NCBI GenBank assembly: GCA_947646735.1
Contig: CANTFK010000914.1
Span: forward strand, 50,713-114,712
Length of the DNA: 64,000 nt
Direction: 5' to 3'
Source: Peronospora farinosa
Taxonomy: Eukaryota > Oomycota > Peronosporomycetes > Peronosporales > Peronosporaceae
This document shows, in pieces, positions 33,103 through 43,134 of this stretch (its first letter is position 1; every line of letters starts with the position of its first letter). Below the pieces are notes generated by a model that was not told the DNA's origin, made no database searches, and saw nothing but the letters and a program-made list of their open reading frames with translations. Position numbers and translations under genes: made by a program.

Positions 33103-35643
33103 ATGGTTGCAACTGCTGCCTCAGCATCAACGTCCGGAGTATATCAGGTGCTCATGGAGGACGACGACGAATCGGAAGGAAAAGTTGACACTAAGCGCAA
33201 TAGCGTGGCGAAACCTTTGAAGTCACCTGTGGTCGATTTGACGACGGAATCTAATAAAGGACATGGCCACACCGAAAGGTCTCGTCTTTCATCCGACGAC
33301 AAGCACCGAAAATCGGCAGCGACAATGCGCGGCCCAGCACCGGCTGCAACGGGACCCGTTATACTAACGCACAAGAAGAAAGAGAGAAAGACTTTTCAAA
33401 AGCTAGTCACCGGGGAGACGGTCACGAAATTTCCATCGCTGCCGATGGGCGCAAGATCGACAACTTCACCAGCAACATTGGCAGAGGTAGAAGTTCAGTT
33501 GGGAGTCCGTTCGGTCGTCACGCCGGCGACTGGAAATTGCATGGCTATGGCAATAGTACAGGCGGCAGCAGACGCAACTTTGGACGGACCAGGAAACACA
33601 CTGGAGCTGCTAACTGCCAGCCTTAAACGAGGCATCAAATTTTCAGGGCTGTTAGATCTAGAAGGTCAACTCGCCCATGACCATCGAGTGCAGGCGCTTG
33701 CTAATGTTAAGCGAGGATGGACCTCCATGACGAGACAAGAGTCGGCCACACAAATGCGATGGTTCCTCGAGGATTTTGCTAACAGCTCTTCCAACAGAGC
33801 AGTGGAAGTAAGTGACGACACTTGGGGGGGAAGTGACACGGTCGGCATGGCAGCTAATTTTTTGCAACGGAAAATTTATATACTGCAGCAATCAGATGGC
33901 CCGAAACAGGGGTGGCAGTGCAAAAAATTTATACCAACCACGATCACACGCAATCGACGAGTTTTAGAGACAGCTGCGGAATATACACTGTCACTGATGG
34001 ATTTAATAGACGAAGTCGTGGCAGCCAAGATCGAGAATCCCGGACAACCACCCCTGCTGCTGCATTTCTGGGGACGACATTACTCGGCGCTTCTCCATAC
34101 TGGTCGCACCAGACAGCTCCCAGACTTTGCGGAGGAAGTGGAATGTAAGACTCCGGTTTCGACTGAGGACCTTCCTGCGGTAACGCACGCAAACTCGAGT
34201 AAGCCACACCTAGCGCTGAGGACGGCACCGGTGGATGCTCCGATGGAAGATCCATGGGACCCAGATTCTTGGAATGGTACACCAGACGCGGCTTGGGCCG
34301 CGTTACAGGGATGCTCGGTGCACCCCGATTTACACCACGATCTCCACGTGCTCTTTAGAATTGACGAGACAACGCGGTCTCGGGACCTCATTAAAGGGGT
34401 AGTAACGGCAGCTATGACAATGGCACTGCCGGCTCAGCAACAGTTTGCAGCGGTATTAAGGGGGGCGGAAGGCGAGGAGGCCGAACTCGCTCTAACTCAG
34501 CGCATGCAGATTACGAAAGAAAGGTTGAGGCTTTGGCAATGCCAGCTTCAAGCGGCGGGCCACATGGCTCTTAACCTCGACCGTCGCTGTTTTCCTCCGG
34601 CCAGGGAAATCGCAGGTTTACTGACAAATGGCAACGGTCCTCATGATATGTCGAACACAAGCCGCACCTCAGTAGGGGAGTGTCAAGCTCTGGTACAGCA
34701 CCAACCTAAAGTGGGTCAAGATTTCAGTTCACTGGGCGTGCACGAGGTTTTACCAGCACTCCCCACCACGCCTCCGGCGGGGGTACGAGACACTTCAGAT
34801 GGTGCTCGAAAAAGAGGCCATTTAGCCTCCCCAGACGAACGGATAGTAACTGGAACTGTGGTGCGACACCAGCACAATGATGCTATTTTAAAAAAAGGAC
34901 GACACGACACAATTACGTCGCAGATCACAAATGTGGACGCCTCTGAGCGCATAGATAGAGATGATTGGGCAGCTACGTGGGAGACACTAGCTCAGGGGTG
35001 GTCACATCCCGCCCACATCCCTTTCCCGACAGCTCAAAGCTCTACGATAGAGTGGCAGAGGGTAGCCCGGCATGCATCGGACCTTTTACTGTGGCATGTC
35101 AAGCGTTTCGTCTTTCCAGGGGAGCTCTTGCAGATGTTGGACGTGTCCGTTTTTGAGCACTGGATGACAGACAGTCGACTTTCATGTCTAACGGATGGGC
35201 TTAAGACGTATCGGAAACAATTAAAGGACCAGCCTACACAAGCATGGATTGATCAATGGATCGCTAATACGCAGCACCGCAGTCATCATACCAAGCTGGC
35301 GCCGCTAGTTGACAACGCTGATGATTGGAAATTACTCCGTGCACATAACTACGCGGGGGACGATGTACTCAAATTATGCGATCCCCAGCGTAAAACCCGG
35401 CTCAGTCAGCACTTGTTGTGCGCGCTACTGTACGACACCGAAATAGCGGCGCTCGTCAAAGGCGCACCGACGGCTAAACGAGTGTCTGACAAACTTCGAT
35501 CCCATATTCAACTAATCATCACGAACGGACGATATAAGGAAGCGTATTACATCCCGACGAAATCGGCTAATTGGGTTGCAATCGAGCGATTTTTCTGCTC
35601 GGGACTGACCCATACGGAGGAAGCTAGTCTTATTGAGTACTAA
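33103..35643 (+). CDS. LINE F ORF2 with OTU-like cysteine protease domain
   Basis: An intact 846-residue frame starting at ATG 33103. Residues about 130-335 resemble an OTU-family deubiquitinase: 'SVVTPATGNCMAMAIVQAA' holds the putative nucleophile Cys146 (family form G[DN]GNC), followed by 'SDTVGMAANFLQRKIYIL' and 'LLLHFWGRHYSALLHTG' with putative catalytic His326. OTU enzymes cleave ubiquitin or process polyproteins. OTU domains have been reported in a few LINEs and LTR elements, for example Dualen/RandI of green algae. The remaining 500 residues are not recognised. It starts five bases after ORF1, and its end overlaps the ORF3 frame, which suggests coupled translation. Residues are identified by motif only; the fold should be tested. 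Confidence 0.72.
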   Translation: MVATAASASTSGVYQVLMEDDDESEGKVDTKRNSVAKPLKSPVVDLTTESNKGHGHTERSRLSSDDKHRKSAATMRGPAPAATGPVILTHKKKERKTFQKLVTGETVTKFPSLPMGARSTTSPATLAEVEVQLGVRSVVTPATGNCMAMAIVQAAADATLDGPGNTLELLTASLKRGIKFSGLLDLEGQLAHDHRVQALANVKRGWTSMTRQESATQMRWFLEDFANSSSNRAVEVSDDTWGGSDTVGMAANFLQRKIYILQQSDGPKQGWQCKKFIPTTITRNRRVLETAAEYTLSLMDLIDEVVAAKIENPGQPPLLLHFWGRHYSALLHTGRTRQLPDFAEEVECKTPVSTEDLPAVTHANSSKPHLALRTAPVDAPMEDPWDPDSWNGTPDAAWAALQGCSVHPDLHHDLHVLFRIDETTRSRDLIKGVVTAAMTMALPAQQQFAAVLRGAEGEEAELALTQRMQITKERLRLWQCQLQAAGHMALNLDRRCFPPAREIAGLLTNGNGPHDMSNTSRTSVGECQALVQHQPKVGQDFSSLGVHEVLPALPTTPPAGVRDTSDGARKRGHLASPDERIVTGTVVRHQHNDAILKKGRHDTITSQITNVDASERIDRDDWAATWETLAQGWSHPAHIPFPTAQSSTIEWQRVARHASDLLLWHVKRFVFPGELLQMLDVSVFEHWMTDSRLSCLTDGLKTYRKQLKDQPTQAWIDQWIANTQHRSHHTKLAPLVDNADDWKLLRAHNYAGDDVLKLCDPQRKTRLSQHLLCALLYDTEIAALVKGAPTAKRVSDKLRSHIQLIITNGRYKEAYYIPTKSANWVAIERFFCSGLTHTEEASLIEY

Positions 35644-36514
35644 GGGCTCTCTACGGATACCGCTGAAGACTACCTACTTCAAATCTGCGATCGCTAAAGC
35701 GGATGCCTATGGACGCCACGCAATACTTAACGATGCAAGCTTCTCAGAACACCCATCTCATCCAATAGCGGATCGTCGGCTTATAACCCAAAATGTTCTC
35801 GGGTTTAAACAAGACACACGAAAACTCTGGATGGAGGCTTGGCGGAAAACTCCGATCCACCGACGTCCTATCGCGTGGTGCATTCAAGAAACCCACGTCA
35901 CGACCGCGGCGGAAGTTTCTGACTTACAAATGGAGTGGAAACGTTTATGGGGAAAACATGTGGACGTCACTCAGGCCCCAATGTCGTTCTGGAGCATAGG
36001 CGCATCCAAGGCTGCGGGTGTCGCTATTTTACTCACGCCCCAGGCTGCTTCTGATGCCACTGCGTGAAATGAACATCGCTCGAATCCGCGAGCCATCGGA
36101 GTAAAAATACAGGACATGACCATCCTCAATGTATACTCGCCTAACATTCGGGCTGAGCGCGAAGATTTCTTTACGGGCTTACTGGAATGGAATATGCCTG
36201 TGGGCACCACTGTTCTACTAGGAGATTTTAATAGCGTGCAAAGTCCCCAATTAGATCGACTGGGGCAACGCTCGGCCAGCAGACCGGAAAGTCCAGCATT
36301 AGAAGGACTGCTGCAGGCGACGGGGCTCAGTGATGCCCGGCTTTTAAGAGATCATGCAGAGGACGATGAGTCTGCGGATACGACGGATCATTTTACTTAT
36401 TGGAACAACGAAAAGGCCAGCAGAATCGACCGGATTTACGTGCCCCATGACTGGGCGCCACAGGTCATCTGGGTATCCTAAACACCACCTCCCCTATACT
36501 CGGACCATCAGCAA
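35633..36514 (+). pseudogene. LINE F ORF3, AP-type endonuclease part
   Basis: The frame overlaps the end of ORF2 and lacks an ATG. It encodes an APE-like endonuclease: 'RRLITQNVLGFKQDTRKLW', 'IAWCIQETHVT', 'MTILNVYSPN', 'VLLGDFNSVQS', 'SRIDRIYVPHDW' and finally 'YSDHQQVEL', with the catalytic N, E, D/N and SDH positions present. In-frame stops TGA (36065-36067) and TAA (36479-36481) interrupt it, so this copy is dead unless the stops are read through. Confidence 0.82.
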
Positions 36515-38191
36515 GTGGAATTACATTTACGGAACGCGCAGTCCGCTTTGAAACCTCCTAGGCGACGTCAACCTGCGTATCCCATAAAAGCTCATCAACC
36601 AGACCGCGTTCTGGCGGATTTGTTGCGCGAAATGGATAGTGCGGCGGTTGGACGCACGCCGTCAGTGCAGTCATGGGATGCGGATATTAATGAGTGCATT
36701 AATTGCATACGGGCTGTTACTCGACGAGAACAGCAGAGGCGTAAGCGATTTATTAGCAAAATTCGGCGGCGCAACAGACGACAATTTCTGATGCGTCGTC
36801 AGTGGATTTCTGCTAACATGGAAGAAATGCGAGAGGAGCATCTCCTTCGAATGGGCGAAAATTTGGAGCGTTCGGCGGAGCGGTTGAAATGGTCTTACAA
36901 GCGTGTCGCCAATTGGGAACGCAACCAACTGGTAACATCGGTGCGAGCGCGACATGGGGAGGCTTTTGGGCGACACATGTCCATTGCGGATAAGTTTGCC
37001 TCTGAATGGGCACCAGTGCTCAGCTCCAGCCACCGTACCACAGCTCTTGAAGAACTACCTGCAGCTCTAAAGAATTTGGTGACGATCCCGAAGGAGCAGC
37101 AATTAACGGATCACGACAATGAACGATTATTACAGCCGATTACAGAGACTGAGGTGCTTTCAGCCATTCGAGGATTGAGTCGGCACAAAGCGGTCGGCCA
37201 GGATGGTTTAAACAACGATTTATATAAAGATACGTCAGCGCTGCTGGTACCAGCTCTAGTCAGCATCAGCAATGAAATCCTCAATGGGGCGGATTTACCT
37301 CCCTCGTTTCTCGAGGCGCTAATAATCCCGCTGCGAAAAAAAGGAGACTCGGACGACGCGATGGATTATCGTCCGATCTCCTTACTGCAAACCAGCTACA
37401 AGGTGTTTGCCAAGGTACTGGCAACGAGATTACAGCTATCGTTACCCCGGGCCATCAGCGACTCCCAACAAGGCTTTGTGCGCGGGCGCAAAATGTCCAA
37501 ACCAGTTATGATAATGATGGCTCAACTGTCGACTGCAATGGAGCAAGAGGAGGTGCCGACAGCACTCATTCGGTGTATTTTGCTGCTGGATTTCAAGAAG
37601 GCTTATGATACCGTGGACCGGGACTTTCTGTACGCGACTCTACGTCAGTTCAGCTTTGACGAGCGATTCATCGACCTCATTCGACGTATTCACACCGGCA
37701 CGACAGCCAGCTTCGTCGTAAATGGTTGTTATTCCACACCTCTACAGGTTCGGTCAGGGATTCGGCAAGGATGCCCGTTAGCACCTCTTCTATTTTTGCT
37801 AGCAGTTGAGGTTCTCGGCCTAGCACTTCTGCAAGACCCCAACCTTAAAGGGCTACAAGTGCCCGGCCAGCCCGGGCAGACCCACCTTTACTCAGCATTT
37901 GTGGATGACACCACCCTATTTCTCGAGACAGCGGAGCAAATACCCCACGCGTTACATGTTGTGCGAGCATTTGGCGCTCTTGCTGGCCTACAGGTTCAAC
38001 CTGCAAAGAGTCAGCTGATATTTCTGAATAGATCTGTCATGCTGGAGAGGTACGAGGGAATGACGGTCGTCCCCGCGGGCGCAACAACTCGATACTTGGG
38101 CTATGAGGTTGGAACGGGGGAGTTAGTGAACAAGAACTGGGCCCAGCGGATCCGAAAATTCAAAGGAGGCTTCTCACAGCGACACGAGTAG
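36515..38191 (+). pseudogene. LINE F ORF3, reverse transcriptase part
   Basis: This continues the endonuclease frame. A basic linker ('RKRFISKIRRRNRRQFLMRR') leads into RVT_1 motifs: 'VGQDGLNNDLYKD', 'IIPLRKKGDSDDAMDYRPIS', 'DSQQGFVRGRKM', 'LLDFKKAYDTVDRDFL', 'SGIRQGCPLAPLLFLL', the catalytic 'FVDDTTLF' (FVDD at 37898-37909), and 'KSQLIFLN'. The RT residues look intact. A one-base indel near 38167 ends the frame, and the next frame holds the C-terminal part. Confidence 0.88.
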
Positions 38192-40218
38192 CAACGAGCG
38201 TGGAGAATCGTGTGTTGATCCTCAACTCCATCGTGCTTCCCTCATTATTATTTACCGCGATAGTTTTGGAATTACCTCGGTGAGCGGAAAAAGAACTGCA
38301 CAATCTATACAAGCAATTCCTGTGGGCGCACGCGACGACGACAGAAAGCAGTCGCCACAAGGTTAATCCTGGACTACTTGTGACGCCAAAACAAGCGGGA
38401 GGCATCGGACTAGCGGCTGTTTCGGTAGCGGTTAAAACTCAACGCACAAAGCACGCGTTTGCTTGGCTTACTCAGAAGCCGGATAAATACTATACTGCAT
38501 GGCGAAGGTGGACTTTCCGGAACAATCAAGGACCGGCCGCGACAATAGTGACTCCGGCTCAGGCTAAACTACGGGCATCGTTTAACCGGGCAGGTTCGCC
38601 AGGCCATGAGCTGAGGCAGGAGCTGGGAGAACGGCTCTCCCCAACAACAGATCAACAGGACCAGGTGACCGCGTGGAGGCACGCCCACTCCTCGGCCTTA
38701 CTTGACCGAGCCATTAGCTGGTGGGAGGGGGACGAATTGGTACTGTCGTTCATTGACCCTTTCCCCATACGGCTGCTGGGGTATGATGATATGCCGGAGG
38801 AAATTCAGCGATTCTGGGCCACTTTTAACTGGAGTGCGAACCCATGGGTTCGGGACCAGGGAGGCAACATGCTGGCCAGGACTACTTATAACAGGATCGA
38901 GGACTGCACCCTCGAACAACTACACATCCGGCGTACGGGGCCAGCGGAATTCGTTTTACGAATACCAATCCCTCAGGACCAACCCGGCCCTCATTCCAAC
39001 GCAAAACTCCGTCGGTGGGCAACAGCCATCTTGCTTTCATCCCCGGACTTACCTATCGGGTCAGAGTTGCACGCGGCACCGCCACTACGTCTACGACAGG
39101 CACCACCATGTCTCCGCAGTTTTCGCTGGAAGCTTCTCGGAGCAGGCCTTATCGAAGGTCACTCGACGGATATCAAGCACGGCCAAACTCGGCCTGTCAA
39201 TCTGCACCAAGCTGATGATGGGTTACACTGGTTTTGTCACGGCTTCCTGCCGGAGCTCACTGTCGGTTCGCCATCGGAACGCCAGGCGGTCTGTCGTGAG
39301 ATTAGAACTTGGGGTCTGGTATTCGAAGCGCACCCGCAGCTGCATCGGTTTCCTTGGTCTGTGCCGACCACAACGTCTAATCACTTCGTTACAAAGGCCT
39401 TAGGCAAGCAAGCTTTCCGGTTCCATAAAAAGGTTCTCGCTCGCCAACTTTCCGTTCTCATTGATCGACTGTCCAAATCTGCAACGACGGATGAATGGCA
39501 ATGCGCAGCGCTCCGGCAAACGCCGAGGCAAGTGTGGGATCATAGTAATGGACTCACACCGTATCAAGTCTGGACAGGGTACAGGGTGGCGACCAGACAA
39601 TTAAATCTGTATCACGCTACGAGGTACGAAAATAATAGTTGCAGAAAGGCACCGGCCTGCAGCGGCAGTGAGGAGACCATTGGTCATCTGTTTTGGGACT
39701 GTGCCTGCGCTGCAGCGCTATGGGGCAAACTTATTGGTCACTGGACTGGGCAACAAGTTACCCGCCAAGCGACCAAACACTTTGTGGTGGCCTGTGCAAG
39801 CCGAAGGGTTCACAGCATACCCGAGCACCGTATGCAAAGTCTAGCGGACCGATTTCAGGATGACACGGATGCAGCCGAACGTGTCTGGACGCGAATTTGG
39901 CACGTCTTGGCAACGATATGTCACACACGGCTATGGGTCGACAGAAATGCCGCTGTCTACAAGGCAGTCCCGCTCCACCTTCCCAGCAGCATAGCCAGTT
40001 TTTGGGCTTCGTGCCTTTGTCAGCTCCGAGCGATCGCGAAGAGAGAGCATCAAAAAGTTGCGTCCGCCACAACGGGTGCTTTGCTATATGCATGCATCGA
40101 GTTGCTCGAGAGCGAACCTAGAGGGCCACCGCTTTCAACGGTGACCAGCCATGATTTACAGTCGGGCCAACCGGCGTTGACATCCTGGCTCAGGACTTTC
40201 CAGAGATCTTGCACATAG
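38168..40218 (+). pseudogene. LINE F ORF3, C-terminal part with zf-RVT knuckle
   Basis: After the frameshift the polypeptide reads 'ATRVATSVENRVLILNSIVL', meets TGA at 38281-38283, then continues open for over 600 codons. It contains 'VNPGLLVTPKQAGGIGL', typical of LINE thumb regions, and a cysteine-histidine knuckle 'CSGSEETIGHLFWDC' (about 39658-39705) of the zf-RVT type. A related but decayed stretch occurs at 51560-52562. Confidence 0.8.
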
Positions 40219-40252
40219 TTAACACCATGTAAATAGACGATCTGAACAATCC

Positions 40253-40267
40253 AACAACCCTTTCTCA
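40253..40267. repeat. Target-site duplication of LINE F (right)
   Basis: AACAACCCTTTCTCA, identical to 30821-30835. The next bases TTATG match the uninterrupted paralogous repeat at 58185-58194, which supports the junction. Confidence 0.82.
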
Positions 40268-40329
40268 TTATGGGTACGGTGGACGACGACACCCATAACT
40301 TAACATAGGGTATAACTTATTAGATTATG

Positions 40330-40520
40330 TGTAACGGAGTTACACGACGGTTGTAACATCATTCCGAAAGTTTACGGTTGAAGTTTTCTTTTATTGCATA
40401 TAATGCATTATGATACTTCTCTTTAGAGAGGTATTAAGCATGAGCGCTAAAGATACGGTATTCGGTAATACCGTATCTTATCGATTAGGATTCGATAATC
40501 GATAACGCTGTACGGGTGAA
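40330..40520 (+). repeat. Gypsy LTR 5' segment related to element E
   Basis: Aligns with 43135-43320 through TGTAACGG.GTTACACGACGGTTGTA, ATTGCAT..AATGCATTAT, TTTAGAGAGGTATTAAG and the GGTATTCGGTAATACCGTATCTTATCGATT block. It then diverges completely. Confidence 0.8.
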
Positions 40521-40664
40521 TACCTTAATTTGTTGCAAAACTCCGTTTGATTTATACTAATAAGCAAACAGAATTCCGTAACAGATCTCAGCATCAAAAA
40601 AGTGTTCGACCAACATTCAATTTTTTAAGCAATTGAATCTATTTATATGGTCTGCGGTCACCTT

Positions 40665-42195
40665 TCGTCGGAACGACAGGTGAACGCCCTAGCAAATCTC
40701 TGCGTTTTAAGAGCTGCCTACTGTATATATATTTATTTTTGAACCGATGCTTTTGATTCGTAAGTCAAACATGGGCTCCTTGCTCAACGAATACACTACA
40801 AAGTGGCAAAAGCAAGCGTAGTGATCAGGTTGAACTGGATGCAGGTACAATAAGCGAATCGAGTCAAATGTAATGCATCATATATATTCGTTTACCTGAG
40901 TCAATAGGACATTCTACATGACGGGCTTACATCCACCTTTATACCAATAACTTTACCTTATTAAACCGCATATATAGAAGTAAAGAGATGGATACGAATA
41001 TCAAACGACAGACTTTGCTTACTGTGTCCGTCAGAACGACGGGTACACATAGACCTGCAAAACGACGGGTACACATTGACCTGCGAAATGGCAGGTATAC
41101 TGACACGCCATTGGCTGGCAGAGGGACAATCTGTTATACCAACTGGCATGTCAATACATTGACCGACGTCGACAGGTACATACTGACTTCTATACCCATT
41201 GAAATCATAGTCACAATGACTTGACCCAACCAGATATTTGAAATTGAATTAATGGTTCTATATACCGACCTTCACTAACTTTCATACTTATCAACTTACG
41301 TAAAGCAACCTGATATTCTAAGGAAAGAGATAAATTTGAATACTGGCAGCGTAAAATTTGTGCACCTATCCGTCGGAACGACGGGTGAATACCATTACTT
41401 ATTTGCATTAACGTAAGCACATTTCCATCATTGTTATTTTAGTTAGTAATTTTTATGAGGTCTAGCAATCTATTTTGTCGGACATCCATCTATAGAAATG
41501 GGTATCATGACAAAGATTTATATTGTAAAATCTATATAATAACTCCGTCCATCATGCTATAATAATAAACAAAAAGTTCACGGAACGCGTGTACACATAA
41601 AGCTTCATACCCATCACTTAATAGAGTCATCCTGAATATACAAAATAATAGGAAATAGGTATGAACATTTACAGGCACCATGTCCGTCGGAACGACAGGT
41701 GTAAACCCTGAATTGGACAATATACTATCAGCGTAGGGTTCGCGTTCCTATTTGTCGGAGCGACGGGCACCATATAGCTGCGTTGAGTTCGCGCAGCGTT
41801 CCATCAAAACAACGTAATATTCTTAGTAGATAAACTATTATGTGTAGACTTCGCGTACTTAAATTGTCGGAAAGGCGGGTAAACACCCTAGCAAATCGCT
41901 GCATTTAAGATGCCTATATATGCTACTTTGCACCGTCGAAACGACGGGTGCACACCTTAATCTGATACAGACATCCTTCTATTTGCACTAATAAAGCAAA
42001 CAAAATTTTGTAACAGATCTTAGCATTAAAAAGCTGTTTGACCATATTCAGTCCTTTATATAATAAAAATCTAAAAAATTTGGTCTGCGCGCACCTACCC
42101 GTCGGACGACGGGTGAACATCCTAGCAAATTGCTGCATTTTATGAAGATGCCTACAGTGTATCTATTATTTTTTGCACCGTCGAAACGACAGGTG
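40665..42195. repeat. Cluster of CCGTCG-gaa-CGACGG hairpin repeats
   Basis: Copies at 40665, 41028, 41057 (partial), 41370, 41684, 41754, 41875, 41933, 42100 and 42178, each about 18-20 bp (CCGTCGGAACGACGGGTGAA), all in the same orientation and irregularly spaced by 30-360 bp. The core can fold into a 6-bp stem. Several are followed by CCTAGCAAATCGCTGCATTT. Confidence 0.75.
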
Positions 42196-42330
42196 AATAT
42201 CCTAGTACCTTATAATATCACTCATCCAAAATATCCCCATCTAAGTTAAAAATACATATATGCGATATAGAAACTTCAGCCGTAATGTACTTTCTTTGTG
42301 ATGTTACAACCGTCGTGTAACCCCATTACA

Positions 42331-43129
42331 CGGTATGATATGCTATTCATGATACCCAAACTGTTATAGCCCCTTATTTAGATTCAGAATTCATAAATCT
42401 AATTCATAATATATGATTCATGAATCATGAAATTGAATCAAGCGGTGATTCTAATTCATTGAATCCTAAATCATATAATTAACCTCTTGATCACCACATT
42501 TTTACTCCCAAAAAACAAATCATGTATTCAGAACTAGTTAACAACCTTTTAATAGATTATTCCACTTGAAGGAAGCCCTATTTCCTGTATGAAATTCTGG
42601 CACACCAATGCTTCAGTTGACCTAGCTGACAATGAGCTCCTGTCCCACCTCATGAATTTCCTTCCCGAGAAAAAACTCTTTCTAAAGGGGCGCTGATGGC
42701 AGGAATGGCAAAGATGCTCTTGACATCATTGTGTGAATAATTCAGGAGCAAGTTTGTCTATCTCAAAATCACTCTTTGTTATAAATCATTATTAACTTGA
42801 TATATGAATATAAATCATGCATCAGCCTTGAGAATACGAATCTAAATCATGTCTCGAGCGTGATATATGTAAAAACGATTCGAGTAGAAAGTCTACATAC
42901 CTCAAAACCCACAAAAGTATCATAAAATTTACTGCAATATTAATGGTTATCAAACCGTGGTAGATGCTAGGAAAATCCCCAACCGGCGTGTAACCCCGTC
43001 ACATCGTGCAATGGATGGAGTTGGTAGATCCAGCTGACAAATAAGAGAGAGAACAGATAGTCAATTTACTGGTTAGTGCAAGATCTCTGGTAGGTAGTTA
43101 ACCACACTAGTAACGCTGGAGGATCCAGG
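42331..43129. other. AT-rich interval with another inverted LTR terminus
   Basis: No gene. ATTCAT/ATGAAT-rich low-complexity sequence at 42390-42480. Another reversed copy of the gypsy LTR start (AACCGGCGTGTAACCCCGTCACA) is at 42981-43003. Confidence 0.6.
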
Positions 43130-43134
43130 CATTG
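43130..43134. repeat. Target-site duplication of element E (left)
   Basis: CATTG, identical to 51413-51417 on the right. Confidence 0.9.

Larger units (their letters stand above)
30836..40252 (+). mobile_element. LINE F, OTU-encoding non-LTR retrotransposon (9.4 kb)
   Basis: A near full-length APE-type LINE. ORF1 (CCHC) is followed by a separate OTU-like protease ORF2 and an endonuclease-RT ORF3. It is bounded by a perfect 15-bp target duplication. A TATA-like TATAAAAGG lies near its 5' end at 30880. ORF1 (beyond its first codons) and ORF2 are open, while ORF3 carries three in-frame stops and one frameshift. There is no poly(A) tail; the 3' end reads GATCTGAACAATCC. The RT looks L1-like, with a C-terminal zf-RVT-type knuckle. 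The clade was not tested. Confidence 0.88.
40330..42330. mobile_element. LTR-ended 2-kb AT-rich unit with inverted termini
   Basis: The left end is TGTAACGGAGTTACACGACGGTTGTAACATC, and the right end is its reverse complement with two differences. The first about 190 bp are homologous to the start of the LTR of element E, and the right end is the same LTR start in reverse. There is no coding domain inside. It holds a direct repeat of about 190 bp (40548-40740 and 41970-42175) and about ten short GTCGGAACGACGG hairpin repeats. No target duplication is visible (flanks TTATG and CGGTA). It may be a head-to-head pair of LTR fragments or a terminal-inverted-repeat derivative of the LTR. Confidence 0.55.

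Noticed and set aside
40665..42195. CRISPR array
   Set aside because: The repeats are only about 18 bp, irregularly spaced, and in a eukaryotic retrotransposon-rich context without cas genes.
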